Assembly (NCBI GenBank): GCA_947625365.1
Contig: CANQNZ010000014.1
Location: forward strand, 1 to 19,488
Reading direction: 5' to 3'
DNA length: 19,488 nucleotides
Origin: an uncultured Bacilli bacterium
GTDB taxonomy: Bacteria > Bacillota_I > Bacilli_A > RF39 > UBA660
Within the stretch, counting starts at the first letter, position 1. Each line of letters starts with the position of its first letter. Position numbers and translations under genes: made by a program. A model generated the notes under the pieces. It had not been told where the DNA came from, did not search any database, and was given only the letters and a program-made list of their open reading frames with translations. Shown piece by piece: positions 1 to 6,942 of the stretch.

Positions 1-77
1 ATGAACTACTTAAATCCATTTATCAATATTTTGATAAAATAATTGAAAAAAATTATAAAGAAATTTTGGATGAGTAG
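1..77 (+). CDS. C-terminal end of an upstream gene, truncated by the window edge
   Basis: The frame starting at base 3 is open from the window edge to a TAG at 75-77. It encodes 24 residues beginning ELLKSIYQYF and ending YKEILDE. The residues are charged and look like an amphipathic helix, as at many protein C-termini. The next promoter's -35 box starts two bases after the stop, which fits a real gene end. The tail is too short to identify. An ATG at base 1 in another frame gives only 13 codons and is less likely. No terminator is visible between this stop and the next promoter. Confidence 0.45.
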   Translation, partial: ELLKSIYQYFDKIIEKNYKEILDE

Positions 78-78
78 T

Positions 79-107
79 TTGACATAGATATAATTTTGTG
101 ATATATT
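79..107 (+). promoter_or_regulatory. Strong sigma-A promoter with extended -10, driving a non-coding RNA
   Basis: A perfect -35 TTGACA (79-84) is followed by a 17-bp spacer and a -10 TATATT (102-107). TG at 99-100 makes an extended -10. Transcription should start near 114. No reading frame with a ribosome site follows before the terminator at 361-393. Confidence 0.8.
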
Positions 108-113
108 ATCTAT

Positions 114-393
114 GCAAGGAAAAAATGTTAAATCATTTTTGCAAGGGGTCTATTTTAGGATAGAGCCCTATTTTTCTGCAATAAATTCTTAGTTTTATAT
201 ATTTTATAGCAATCTTACTCATCCCAAATGAGATAGTGATGCAAAGCCTCAGAGCAAATAATCCTTAAGGGCGTTCTGCATTAATTTATAAAATTACTGA
301 TAAATAATGATGTTATTAGACTTTATAAGTGTTTCAAAAGTGAATATATTAATTTAAATTAGACTGAGATTTTTAGTAATCTTGGTCTTTTTT
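114..393 (+). ncRNA. Unidentified structured non-coding RNA, about 280 nt
   Basis: A strong promoter upstream and an intrinsic terminator at 361-393 bound a transcript with no credible ORF. Pairing elements can be read by eye. AAAAATG 121-127 pairs with CATTTTT 134-140. GGGGTCTAT 145-153 pairs with ATAGAGCCC 160-168, with one G-G mismatch. The 5' end around 113-125 can alternatively pair with TTTTTCTGCA 171-180. A second domain is closed by a perfect 8-bp helix, ATTTTATA 201-208 with TATAAAAT 287-294. Inside it are CTCAT 218-222/ATGAG 228-232 and CAGAGC 250-255/GTTCTG 273-278, with a self-complementary CCTTAAGG at 263-270. I could not match it to RNase P, tmRNA, SRP RNA or 6S RNA by their hallmark sequences. 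It could be a trans-acting small RNA or an unlisted structured RNA class. Confidence 0.55.
361..393 (+). terminator. Intrinsic terminator of the non-coding RNA
   Basis: An 11-bp stem (361-371 with 378-388, including two G-U pairs) carries a 6-nt loop and is followed by a run of T to 393. Confidence 0.75.
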
Positions 394-500
394 AGTAAAG
401 AATACTTCCAAATGGTCTGGGAGTTTAATATAGCTAAAACGATGAATAAAAATAAAATAATTTTAACTTTTCAAAAGCAAGTTGCTTGCTTAAGCATAAA

Positions 501-523
501 GAAAAACCACCAGTAAGTGGTGG
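501..523 (-). terminator. Minus-strand terminator of the broken small membrane-protein gene
   Basis: On the minus strand CCACCA, a 5-nt loop and TGGTGG (paired bases 507-512 and 518-523) are followed by TTTTT. It lies just past the TAA at 528-530. The plus strand has no comparable T tract, so it acts on minus-strand transcripts. Confidence 0.7.
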
Positions 524-527
524 AAAT

Positions 528-767
528 TTATTTCTTTTTGTTTCTAAGCGTTTTTTGAATAAATAGAAAAATTGCAAAAATTATCCAAAATATAGCTTCA
601 CCTAATATAGTTTCTTTATCTGGATTTGTAAAATAAATTACAAAAAGGCTAATTGATACAAGAATTAACCATAATGGTGTTTCATATTTTCGTAAAAATC
701 ATTAAATTTTTTTATTTGGTAGGTCATCCTTTTTATACTTTATAGTAGTGTATAAAGAAGAAGTCAT
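528..767 (-). pseudogene. Interrupted gene for a small two-helix membrane protein
   Basis: Read on the minus strand, an ATG at 767-765 opens 21 codons ending in DDLPNKKI. It then meets two consecutive stops, TAA (704-702) and TGA (701-699). The same frame continues for 56 codons: FLRKYETP, a hydrophobic segment LWLILVSISLFVIYF, a short polar loop, a second hydrophobic segment, and a basic tail ending RNKKK before TAA at 528-530. A TATAAT lies at 788-783 and a minus-strand terminator at 501-523, so the surrounding transcription signals survive. The continuing part has no ATG of its own. A substitution or small indel in the seven-A run at 707-713 could explain the break; a sequencing error there is possible. 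Family not recognised. Confidence 0.5.
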
Positions 768-801
768 CTATCAAAATATTTAATTATAGTGTTTATTTTA
801 G

Positions 802-841
802 TAAACTCATTGGAAAATCATTGAAATGAGTTTAATTTTTT
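802..841 (+). terminator. Intrinsic terminator ahead of sepF
   Basis: A perfect 10-bp stem (802-811 with 825-834) has a 13-nt loop and is followed by six T (836-841). Its T tract lies just upstream of the sepF -10 box. It either insulates sepF from plus-strand transcription from the left or acts as a leader element. Confidence 0.65.
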
Positions 842-853
842 GATAAAATGTTG

Positions 854-862
854 TGGTAAGAT
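854..862 (+). promoter_or_regulatory. Probable extended -10 promoter for sepF-divIVA
   Basis: TGG followed by TAAGAT (857-862) is an extended -10 box. No good -35 is present; the corresponding position lies in the T tract of the preceding terminator. The predicted start near 869 leaves a short leader containing GGAGG before the sepF ATG. Confidence 0.5.
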
Positions 863-889
863 AAGTAATAGACAATGGAGGAATAAATA

Positions 890-1294
890 ATGGCCTTTAA
901 AAATTTAAAAAAAATATTTATGGATGAAGATGCCGAAAACGAAGCTAGTGAAGATGAATTTTATGCAATGAGTGAAGAGGATGCTTTAAAAGAAGCAGAT
1001 AAAACAGGCAATAAAATGATTTTGCTTGAACCAAGAGCATACTCTGAAAGTCAACAAATTGCTGACCATTTAAAAAATCGTAATAGTGTAGTAGTAAATT
1101 TAAAAAGAGTTACATCTGACCAAGCAAAAAGAATAATTGATTTTTTAAGTGGAACTGTCTATGCTATTGGTGGTTCTATGGAGAAAATAGGTGTAGGAAT
1201 ATATCTATGTACCCCTAAAAATGTTAATGTTCAAGGAAAAATAACGGAAGATAATAAAGATAGTAAAAATGATGATGAAGAAGTAGAATGGTAA
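890..1294 (+). CDS. sepF: Cell division protein SepF
   Basis: SepF is a membrane-associated partner of FtsZ that bundles and anchors FtsZ filaments at the division site in Gram-positive bacteria. The 134-residue product has the family layout: a short N-terminal helix (MAFKNLKKIF) likely to bind membrane, an acidic linker (residues 12-40), and a compact C-terminal domain (about 42-118). That domain contains the typical MILLEPRAYSE opening, the VVVNLKR strand and the GGSMEKIGVGIYLCTP ending. A short acidic tail follows. GGAGG lies 9 bases upstream of the ATG. divIVA follows after 27 bases and is probably co-transcribed, matching the division-gene clustering of Firmicutes, although ylmG and ylmH, often between them, are absent. 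FtsA and FtsZ are not in this window. Confidence 0.93.
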   Translation: MAFKNLKKIFMDEDAENEASEDEFYAMSEEDALKEADKTGNKMILLEPRAYSESQQIADHLKNRNSVVVNLKRVTSDQAKRIIDFLSGTVYAIGGSMEKIGVGIYLCTPKNVNVQGKITEDNKDSKNDDEEVEW

Positions 1295-1321
1295 GAGAAT
1301 AAAAAGTTGTCGAGGTGAGAC

Positions 1322-1750
1322 ATGAAAAAATTTAGTACGAGTTTTAGGGGTTATGATAAAAGTGAAGTTAATGCTTTTGTTTCTACTGTTGCCGATAAAT
1401 ATGAAAGTATGTTAAACAATTTAAAAGATAGAGACAAAACAATTAATGAATTAACTGAAAAAGTTCAAAAGTATAAGAATATTGAAAACACTTTTAATAA
1501 AGCTATATCTATGGCTGAAGATACAGCAAGTCAAATGAAAAAACTGGCTAAAGAAGAAGCAAATAGTATTATAAATGAGGCTAAAACAAATGCTTCTAGA
1601 ATAATAAATAATGCTCTTTTAAAATCTGAAAAAATTGAAACAGAAAATCAAGCTTTAAGACACCGTACTAATTTGGTAAAAAAACGCCTAAAACAAACTT
1701 TAGAAGACGAGTTAGCAATGTTAGATGATATTGATGATTTTAATTATTAA
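1322..1750 (+). CDS. divIVA: DivIVA-family cell division/polarity protein
   Basis: The 142-residue protein begins with the DivIVA lipid-binding signature (FSTSFRGYDKSEVNAFV, residues 4-20). It continues as a nearly unbroken coiled coil (about 25-130) and ends in an acidic tail, DDIDDFNY. DivIVA proteins recognise curved membrane at septa and poles and recruit other division or wall-synthesis factors. The length is between GpsB (about 100) and B. subtilis DivIVA (about 164), but position directly after sepF favours DivIVA. The ribosome site GAGGTGAG lies immediately upstream of the ATG. It is likely transcribed with sepF. No terminator is obvious after it, though a TATAAT at 1777-1782 could restart transcription for frr. 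Confidence 0.88.
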   Translation: MKKFSTSFRGYDKSEVNAFVSTVADKYESMLNNLKDRDKTINELTEKVQKYKNIENTFNKAISMAEDTASQMKKLAKEEANSIINEAKTNASRIINNALLKSEKIETENQALRHRTNLVKKRLKQTLEDELAMLDDIDDFNY

Positions 1751-1776
1751 TATCATTTTTTTCTAAACTATGTTAA

Positions 1777-1782
1777 TATAAT
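1777..1782 (+). promoter_or_regulatory. Possible -10 box for frr
   Basis: A consensus TATAAT lies in the short gap before frr, followed by AGGAGAG as ribosome site. No recognisable -35 or extended -10 accompanies it, so frr could instead be read from the sepF promoter. Confidence 0.3.
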
Positions 1783-1804
1783 CATATAAGGAGAGATTAA
1801 AAAA

Positions 1805-2341
1805 ATGTCAATTAATGAAGTTGAAACAAAAATGCAAAAAGCTATAGAAAACATGGAGGCAAGATTTACGAATGTTCGAGCAGGAAGAGCCAATCCCGCG
1901 ATGTTAAATGGTATTATGGTGGATTTTTATGGAACACCTACGCCGATAAATAGCTTAGCCAATATAACAGTACCTGAAGCTAAACAATTATTTATTAAAC
2001 CTTTTGATAGAAATGTTTTAAAAGATATTGAAAGAGCCATAAATGAAGCTAATATTGGAATTACACCTACCAATAATGGGGAAGTTATTATTTTAACTGT
2101 ACCTGATTTGACAGAAGAAAGACGTCGTGATTATGTTAAACAAGTAAAATCTATGGCTGAAGATGCTAAAGTCGCTTTGCGTAATATAAGACAAGATGCT
2201 AATCAAGCTATAAAAAAAGAGGAACTTCCTGAAGATGAAGAAAAGAAAACGATGGAAGACGTGCAGGAGCTAATTAACAAATATAACAAAATAATTGATG
2301 ACAAAGCTAAAGAAAAAGAGCAAGAATTAATGCAAGTATAG
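1805..2341 (+). CDS. frr: Ribosome-recycling factor
   Basis: RRF works with EF-G after termination to split the 70S ribosome and release mRNA and tRNA. The 178-residue product is slightly shorter than the usual 185 but complete. It shows the three-helix-bundle domain signatures: MEARFTNVRAGRANPAMLNG near the N-terminus, VDFYGTPTPINSLANITVPE, and the C-terminal ERRRDYVKQVKSMAEDAKVALRNIRQDAN. The start follows AGGAGAG by 8 bases. In many Firmicutes frr sits in rpsB-tsf-pyrH-frr; here pyrH and tsf are missing and divIVA lies upstream, so that operon has been broken. A terminator starts at its last base and precedes the next gene. Confidence 0.96.
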   Translation: MSINEVETKMQKAIENMEARFTNVRAGRANPAMLNGIMVDFYGTPTPINSLANITVPEAKQLFIKPFDRNVLKDIERAINEANIGITPTNNGEVIILTVPDLTEERRRDYVKQVKSMAEDAKVALRNIRQDANQAIKKEELPEDEEKKTMEDVQELINKYNKIIDDKAKEKEQELMQV

Positions 2342-2364
2342 TAAATCTGATGATTTACTTTTTT
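2340..2364 (+). terminator. Terminator or attenuator between frr and csaA
   Basis: A perfect 8-bp stem (2340-2347 with 2352-2359) with a TGAT loop is followed by six T. Only 14 bases separate it from the next start codon, and these hold the ribosome site, so no promoter fits between them. The next gene therefore depends on read-through, or on a promoter inside frr. Confidence 0.7.
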
Positions 2365-2378
2365 AAAAGGAGTAAAAA

Positions 2379-2708
2379 ATGGCAGAATTTAAAGATTTTT
2401 TGAAATTAGATATTAAAATTGGCACAATTATAAAAGCCGAAGAATTTAAGAAGGCAAAGAAAAAAGCTTATAAATTAGAAATAGACTTTGGTAGTAAAAT
2501 AGGAATTAAAAAATCATCAGCGCAAATTACCGAAAAATATCAAGTTGAAGATTTAATAAATAAACAAATAGTAGCGATTATTAATTTTCCTCCCAAACAA
2601 ATTGCTAATTTTATTTCGGATGTGTTAGTGTTAGGCATTTATACAAATGATGGAGTGGTATTATTAAGTCCTGATAAAATAGTAGAAAATGGAACTACTG
2701 TAGGATAA
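2379..2708 (+). CDS. csaA: CsaA-like tRNA-binding / export chaperone protein
   Basis: The 109-residue protein is a single OB-fold tRNA-binding domain of the CsaA type. Family hallmarks run along its length: FLKLDIKIGTII (residues 6-17), KKKAYKLEIDFGSKIGIKKS (27-46), SAQITEKY, NFPPKQIANFISDVLVLG (69-86), and a final VVLLSPDKIVENGTTV. The length equals that of stand-alone CsaA. B. subtilis CsaA is described as a chaperone with export-related activity; the domain itself is related to the tRNA-binding domains of MetRS and PheRS. AGGAG stands 8 bases before the ATG. The gene lies directly behind a hairpin terminator and ahead of a fresh promoter, so its expression is probably low or depends on read-through from frr. 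Confidence 0.85.
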   Translation: MAEFKDFLKLDIKIGTIIKAEEFKKAKKKAYKLEIDFGSKIGIKKSSAQITEKYQVEDLINKQIVAIINFPPKQIANFISDVLVLGIYTNDGVVLLSPDKIVENGTTVG

Positions 2709-2711
2709 TTC

Positions 2712-2740
2712 TTTAAGTTTAGAATGAAAAATGATATAAT
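2712..2740 (+). promoter_or_regulatory. Promoter of the DUF2207 gene
   Basis: TTTAAG (2712-2717), a 17-bp spacer and a perfect TATAAT (2735-2740) preceded by TGA form an extended -10 promoter. The predicted leader before the ATG at 2762 is about 15 bases. Confidence 0.65.
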
Positions 2741-2761
2741 CTTTTTAGGATGTGAAAACTT

Positions 2762-4678
2762 ATGAAAAAAATTGGTTTATTTCTATTATTGCTGCTAGTT
2801 CCTATTTTTGTGCATGCAGAAGTAGATTATGAAATAACAGATTATTATATCTCCTCAGAAATTGAAATCGCCGGCGGAATAAAAATTAAAGAACTTATTG
2901 TTTTAGATGGTACTTTTAATGGCTATCAACGTGATATAGTTTTTAAAAATAGCTCTTTACCCCAATGGGAAGCTGGTAACATAAATTTTGAAAAAAGTTC
3001 AATTTATGGTGGTAATAGTCTCGAGAATTTAAAAGTAGCCACTTTTAAAGTAGGGGATAAAGTAGATTTTAAGACGATGCAGGATATTAATAGTAATTCT
3101 TTTGCTGAAGAAGTAAGTAATGCTTCTTTAGGTGATAAGAATGTTTATACTATAGAAAAAACAGCCGATGGGGAAAATGTTAAGATGTTCAGTCCTTCTA
3201 ATAATGGACGTGTTGGGTTTTATTTAGAATACGTTATAACTAATGCTGTAGTTATGCATAATGATGTCGCAGAATTATACTATCCTTATGTAGGTGATAA
3301 ATTTGATGACCCTATTAAAAATGTTCAGCTGCAGGTATTACTACCTTTTGCAGATACTTCTGATAACTTTCGTATTTGGGCGCATGGTCCTTTAACTGGT
3401 GAAGTTAATAAATATCAAAATAAAGATAAAGAACCAATTGGGCTATTAGCTACAACTAAAAATTTGAATGCTAATACTGGGTTTGATATTCGTTTGACTT
3501 TTGATAAATCTTTAATTCAAATTCCTGATTTTATGAACCATTCAAATGAAGATGCCTTAGATAAAATTATTGCTGTAGAAGAAAAAAGAGCCGATGAAGC
3601 AAATGCTCAACGTGCTAAAATTAAAATGATTTATTATTCAGTGATTGGCATTGTTATCGCTTATTTAATTGGTCTAGGCATTTTATGGATATATATTTAT
3701 CTAAAACATGATAAAGAATATAAAAGCGATTTTAAAGGAAAATATTATCGTGATTTTATTGAAGATTATGATGTAGAAGTTATTGATTATTTACTTCATA
3801 AATCTATTACCTCTAATGCAATGAGCGCTTCAATAATGAATTTAATATATAAAAAGAACATTGAAGCTGAAGAAATAAAAGATGATAAAAAGAAAAAAGA
3901 ATATAAATTTATTTTAAAAAATAAAAATAATTTATCGGAAGCAGAAAGTTATCTGGTAGAATTTTTATTTACTTCTGTCGGTGACACTCATGAGTTTACA
4001 ACTAAGGACTTAAAAGAGTATGCCGCGGCATCTCATACTTATTCTTTATTTACCGCCAAATATGGAAACTGGAAAAATAAAGTTATTGCGGAAGGACAAA
4101 ATCAAAATTTTTATGAAAATAAAGATAAAATTAAAAAATTAGGAATATCTTACTTTATATTAGGAATTCTTATATTCTTTATAGGATTTGCTAATAATGT
4201 GGTAAGTCCAATCCTTTATTTAATGCTTATTCCTATTATTGCCTTTTTAGTCTATACTACTACTTTTAACAAACGAACTAAAAAAGGAAATGATGATTAT
4301 GCTAAGTGGATGGGATTTAAAAATTTCCTAAATGATTTTGGCACATTTGATACTAAAGAACTTCCTGAAATTGCTTTGTGGGAACGTTATATGGTTTATG
4401 CTGTTATTTTTGGTATAGCCGATAAAGTTCAAAAAGCAATGAATGTTAAAATTCAAGAGTATGACCCTAGCAATCCTACATATGCGCCATATATAAATAG
4501 TTGGGTATATTATGATATGCATTATCATTTAGCAAATACCGTAAGTCATGCCATTACAACCAGTATTAACGCTGCTAATGCACATTCTGTAAGCTCCAGT
4601 GGCGGAGGTTATGGTGGAGGATTTTCATCAGGTTCCGGAGGAGGCTTCGGTGGTGGCGGTGGCGGTCACGGATTTTAA
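2762..4678 (+). CDS. DUF2207 family membrane protein
   Basis: The 638-residue protein begins with a clear signal peptide (hydrophobic 5-17, probable cleavage after VHA at 17-19). An extracellular beta-rich domain (about 20-255) follows, then a membrane helix (about 289-313), a cytoplasmic region, and two more helices within about 459-500. The last 25 or so residues are Gly/Ser-rich, ending GGGGGGHGF. This order of signal peptide, N-terminal domain, transmembrane segments and glycine-rich tail is typical of DUF2207 proteins. No biochemical role is established for the family as far as I know. The gene has its own promoter and a terminator right after it, so it is a single-gene unit. Minus-strand frames inside it are shadows. 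Confidence 0.88.
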   Translation: MKKIGLFLLLLLVPIFVHAEVDYEITDYYISSEIEIAGGIKIKELIVLDGTFNGYQRDIVFKNSSLPQWEAGNINFEKSSIYGGNSLENLKVATFKVGDKVDFKTMQDINSNSFAEEVSNASLGDKNVYTIEKTADGENVKMFSPSNNGRVGFYLEYVITNAVVMHNDVAELYYPYVGDKFDDPIKNVQLQVLLPFADTSDNFRIWAHGPLTGEVNKYQNKDKEPIGLLATTKNLNANTGFDIRLTFDKSLIQIPDFMNHSNEDALDKIIAVEEKRADEANAQRAKIKMIYYSVIGIVIAYLIGLGILWIYIYLKHDKEYKSDFKGKYYRDFIEDYDVEVIDYLLHKSITSNAMSASIMNLIYKKNIEAEEIKDDKKKKEYKFILKNKNNLSEAESYLVEFLFTSVGDTHEFTTKDLKEYAAASHTYSLFTAKYGNWKNKVIAEGQNQNFYENKDKIKKLGISYFILGILIFFIGFANNVVSPILYLMLIPIIAFLVYTTTFNKRTKKGNDDYAKWMGFKNFLNDFGTFDTKELPEIALWERYMVYAVIFGIADKVQKAMNVKIQEYDPSNPTYAPYINSWVYYDMHYHLANTVSHAITTSINAANAHSVSSSGGGYGGGFSSGSGGGFGGGGGGHGF

Positions 4679-4690
4679 AATCATATAGCC

Positions 4691-4718
4691 AAAAACTCGA
4701 AATTTTTCGAGTTTTATT
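4691..4718 (+). terminator. Terminator after the DUF2207 gene
   Basis: AAAACTCGAA (4692-4701) pairs with TTCGAGTTTT (4706-4715) in a perfect 10-bp stem, with a T-rich 3' side. Confidence 0.75.
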
Positions 4719-4731
4719 AACTCTAAAAATC

Positions 4732-4740
4732 TGCTATAAT
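4732..4740 (+). promoter_or_regulatory. Extended -10 promoter for the YgjP-TrmH-membrane protein operon
   Basis: TGC followed by a perfect TATAAT (4735-4740). The -35 position falls in the T tract of the preceding terminator and is not consensus. The start codon is at 4759. Confidence 0.55.
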
Positions 4741-4758
4741 TATTATGGTGAAAGTAGT

Positions 4759-5394
4759 ATGGATGTAAATATTGGACCATATAATATTGAAGTTGTAATC
4801 GTTCCTAAAAAAAATAAAAATATTTATTTTCGTATAAAAGAAGATTTAAAACTTTATGTAACCTGTCACTTTTTAGTCAGTAAAAAAGAAATATTAAACT
4901 TAATTAAAGCCAATGAAAAAAGCATTATAAAAATGTATGAGACTATGTTAAAGACGAAAGAGTACGAAAATGAATTTTACTATTTAGGAGATAAATACGA
5001 AATTGTTTTTGATGAAAAAGTAAAAAAAGTCGAAATTAATGGTACCAATATTTATGTAAAAAACGAAAAGATGCTAGATAAATTTTGGAAAGAAGAATGC
5101 TCCCGCATTTTTTCCCGAAGAGTCCTTGATTTAAAAATTTTATTTGATGATTTACCACCATTTACCCTAAAAATTAGGACCATGAAATCTCGTTGGGGAG
5201 TTTGCAATAGGGCTAATAATACTGTTACTTTAAATAGTGAACTTCTAAAAAAGGACTTATCACTGTTAGACTATGTCATAATTCATGAATTATGTCATTT
5301 TAAACATCCTAACCATAGTGCTGCTTTTTGGCAAGAAGTGGGAAAGCATTATCCCTACTATAAACTAGCTCGTAAAAGATTAAAGGAGGTCTAA
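4759..5394 (+). CDS. YgjP-like zinc metallopeptidase (M48-type HExxH)
   Basis: The 211-residue protein shows the pattern of the YgjP/DUF45 family. It has TMKSRWGVCNRANNTVTLNS (141-160), then DYVIIHELCHFKHPNHS with the zinc motif HELCH (176-180), a third ligand candidate His186, FWQEV, and a closing PYYKLARKRLKEV. Length is normal for the family. Family members are predicted metal-dependent hydrolases; physiological substrates are not settled. No signal peptide is seen, so it should be cytoplasmic. It starts its own promoter unit, and trmH follows after 2 bases, with the trmH ribosome site inside this gene's last codons. This implies translational coupling. Confidence 0.88.
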   Translation: MDVNIGPYNIEVVIVPKKNKNIYFRIKEDLKLYVTCHFLVSKKEILNLIKANEKSIIKMYETMLKTKEYENEFYYLGDKYEIVFDEKVKKVEINGTNIYVKNEKMLDKFWKEECSRIFSRRVLDLKILFDDLPPFTLKIRTMKSRWGVCNRANNTVTLNSELLKKDLSLLDYVIIHELCHFKHPNHSAAFWQEVGKHYPYYKLARKRLKEV

Positions 5395-5396
5395 AA

Positions 5397-6146
5397 ATGA
5401 ATTTAATTACCTCAGTAGATAACGCCAATGTTAAAAGATGGTGTAAATTAAAAAGTAAAAAATATCGTGATAAAGAAGGATGTTTTCTGATTGAGGGAGA
5501 ACATTTAGTCTTAGAAGCAATTAAACAAAACGTGGCTTTAGAAGTTATTTTAGATAGCGAAGAAATATTTCCAATCGATATTACTAAATATTATGTAACT
5601 AAAGAAATAATGCGAAAAATTACATCTTTAGAAACTCCTCCTGCCATGTTAGCAGTTGCTAAAAAAATACCGGAAAAACCTTATGGAAAAAAATTACTTT
5701 TGATTGATAGTTTACAAGACCCAGGTAATTTAGGTACTATTATAAGAACGTCAGTGGCTTTTAATATAGATACTATTGTTTTGGGAGAAAATACAGTTGA
5801 TTTATATAACGAAAAAGTTTTAAGAGCAACACAAGGATTAATATTTCATATTAATATTATAAAAAGGGATTTAAATGTTTTTATTGACGAATTAAAAGAT
5901 AATGGATATATGGTTATTGGAACAAACGTTAATTATGGTAGTGATATACAAGAATTAAATTTACACGATAAATATGCTTTTATTATGGGAAATGAAGGTA
6001 ATGGAGTAAATAAAGCAATTTTAGATAAATGTAACAACTATGTATATATTCCTACTAGTGATGCTTGTGAAAGCTTAAACGTTGCTGTTGCCACGGGAAT
6101 AATACTTTATGAATTAGATAAAAAGGGTGATATAAATGAAAAATGA
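5397..6146 (+). CDS. TrmH/SpoU-family RNA 2'-O-methyltransferase
   Basis: This 249-residue protein has an N-terminal substrate-binding domain (about 1-95: NVKRWCKLKSKKYRDKEGCF, then LIEGEHLVLEA) and a C-terminal SPOUT knot domain. The three SpoU motifs are intact: DPGNLGTIIRTS (108-119), IMGNEGNGV (197-205) and SLNVAVATGIILYEL (226-240). It should use S-adenosylmethionine to methylate a ribose 2'-OH in rRNA or tRNA. It most resembles the YsgA/RlmB-like group often next to pheS or rplT in Firmicutes, but the exact target cannot be read from sequence. Shine-Dalgarno AAAGGAGG overlaps the preceding gene. It ends in TGA and overlaps the next gene by 11 bases. Confidence 0.9.
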   Translation: MNLITSVDNANVKRWCKLKSKKYRDKEGCFLIEGEHLVLEAIKQNVALEVILDSEEIFPIDITKYYVTKEIMRKITSLETPPAMLAVAKKIPEKPYGKKLLLIDSLQDPGNLGTIIRTSVAFNIDTIVLGENTVDLYNEKVLRATQGLIFHINIIKRDLNVFIDELKDNGYMVIGTNVNYGSDIQELNLHDKYAFIMGNEGNGVNKAILDKCNNYVYIPTSDACESLNVAVATGIILYELDKKGDINEK

Positions 6147-6798
6147 TACTAAAGCTATTATAATAGTATCTTTAATTGTAATAGGGCTTTTAAGCTATAT
6201 AAGTTATTATTCTGTAAAATCCTTCCAAAGTTATCAAAACAAATCTTCCTTAACGGAAAAAAAGAATAAAAAGATAGAAAAAAAGGAAGAGACTGTAAAA
6301 CAAGAAGAGCCGGTCATAACCAAAAAGCCAAAAATATATTCTCCTATGCTTGGTACTGTAGTAGAAGTTCAAATTAATGATACTGAAAAATTACCTTTTG
6401 TAATATTAGAAGAAGATGAAAACACTTATACTTTAATTTCCAAAGATAGTCTAGGATATACAACTTATTACGCCAATGATACATGTAATACTTCTAATCA
6501 AAATTCGTGTGCAAACATTTCTGATAAACTTATTACCAAATTTTTAAAAGATAAAACAAAAACTTGGACCAATGTGGGAGAAATTATAATACCAACCAAA
6601 GAAGAAATAAATGAACTATTAAATCTTGGAAAAGATAACATATCTTTTCTTACGGATTATTCATTTTGGTTAAAAGATTATGATAAAGACGAAGCGTATT
6701 ATTTTAATAAAGATGAGGTTAGCATTTTAAAAGATAAAGTATATCTAGAACATGACTTAAAAGTATTTATTAAAGTAATGAAAAACTATATTGATTAA
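6136..6798 (+). CDS. Unrecognised single-pass membrane protein
   Basis: The 220-residue product has a short polar N-terminus, one hydrophobic helix (about 8-24), a Lys/Glu-rich linker (about 40-66), and then a soluble domain with no signature I recognise. A pair of cysteines (DTCNTSNQNSCAN) lies in the middle of that domain and could form a disulfide if the domain is outside the cell. Without a cleavable signal it is most likely anchored with the C-terminal domain extracellular. It overlaps trmH by 11 bases, with AAAGGGTG as ribosome site, so it is translated from the same message. It is the last gene of the unit; a terminator lies about 115 bases downstream. No function is assigned. Confidence 0.75.
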   Translation: MKNDTKAIIIVSLIVIGLLSYISYYSVKSFQSYQNKSSLTEKKNKKIEKKEETVKQEEPVITKKPKIYSPMLGTVVEVQINDTEKLPFVILEEDENTYTLISKDSLGYTTYYANDTCNTSNQNSCANISDKLITKFLKDKTKTWTNVGEIIIPTKEEINELLNLGKDNISFLTDYSFWLKDYDKDEAYYFNKDEVSILKDKVYLEHDLKVFIKVMKNYID

Positions 6799-6827
6799 AA
6801 GTAGTAGCAAACTTGACCTTTAAAATC

Positions 6828-6876
6828 TAATATATTTCATCTTTGAGGAAATTAAAAAAATGGAGAAAATATATTA
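6828..6876 (+). repeat. Long inverted repeat in the suf leader, enclosing a tiny ORF
   Basis: TAATATATTT (6828-6837) is the exact reverse complement of AAATATATTA (6867-6876). The inner flanks extend the pairing (CAT 6838-6840 with ATG 6860-6862). The loop contains GAGGAAA and an ATG at 6860 that opens a five-codon frame (MEKIY). It could be a hairpin sequestering a ribosome site, or an operator-like palindrome in a very AT-rich spacer. Confidence 0.35.
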
Positions 6877-6911
6877 ATACAAACCCTAAAAAGATAAAAT
6901 AAAATATAGTC

Positions 6912-6942
6912 GAAAAGTTAAGGTAGAACTTTTCCTTTTTTT
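6912..6942 (+). terminator. Terminator between the TrmH unit and sufC
   Basis: GAAAAGTT (6912-6919), a 7-nt loop and AACTTTTC (6927-6934) are followed by seven T. It lies 27 bases before the sufC start. No convincing promoter fits between it and sufC; a weak TGT-TATACA is at 6942-6950. It may end the upstream operon or act as an attenuator for suf. Confidence 0.65.

Noticed and set aside
200..294. c-di-GMP-I (GEMM) riboswitch
   Set aside because: GATGCAAAGCCTC resembles part of the consensus, but the GGGCAAACC partner is only AGCAATC, the GAAA tetraloop is missing and no gene follows in the same transcript.
114..393. SRP RNA, 6S RNA, tmRNA or RNase P RNA
   Set aside because: I found no SRP loop GGAAG..AGCAGC, no tRNA-like ends with CCA and no RNase P P4 core; the length alone is not diagnostic.
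4328..4528. Minus-strand 66-codon frame
   Set aside because: It lies wholly inside the DUF2207 coding region, has no ribosome site and no family features; it is a shadow frame.
2762..4678. Glycine-rich tail as a tandem-repeat mobile element or assembly artefact
   Set aside because: A Gly/Ser-rich C-terminus is a known trait of DUF2207 proteins.
6136..6146. TGA read as tryptophan (Mycoplasma code)
   Set aside because: The trmH frame ends in TGA and reading through adds just two residues; all proteins are full length using TGG for Trp, so the standard code is sufficient.
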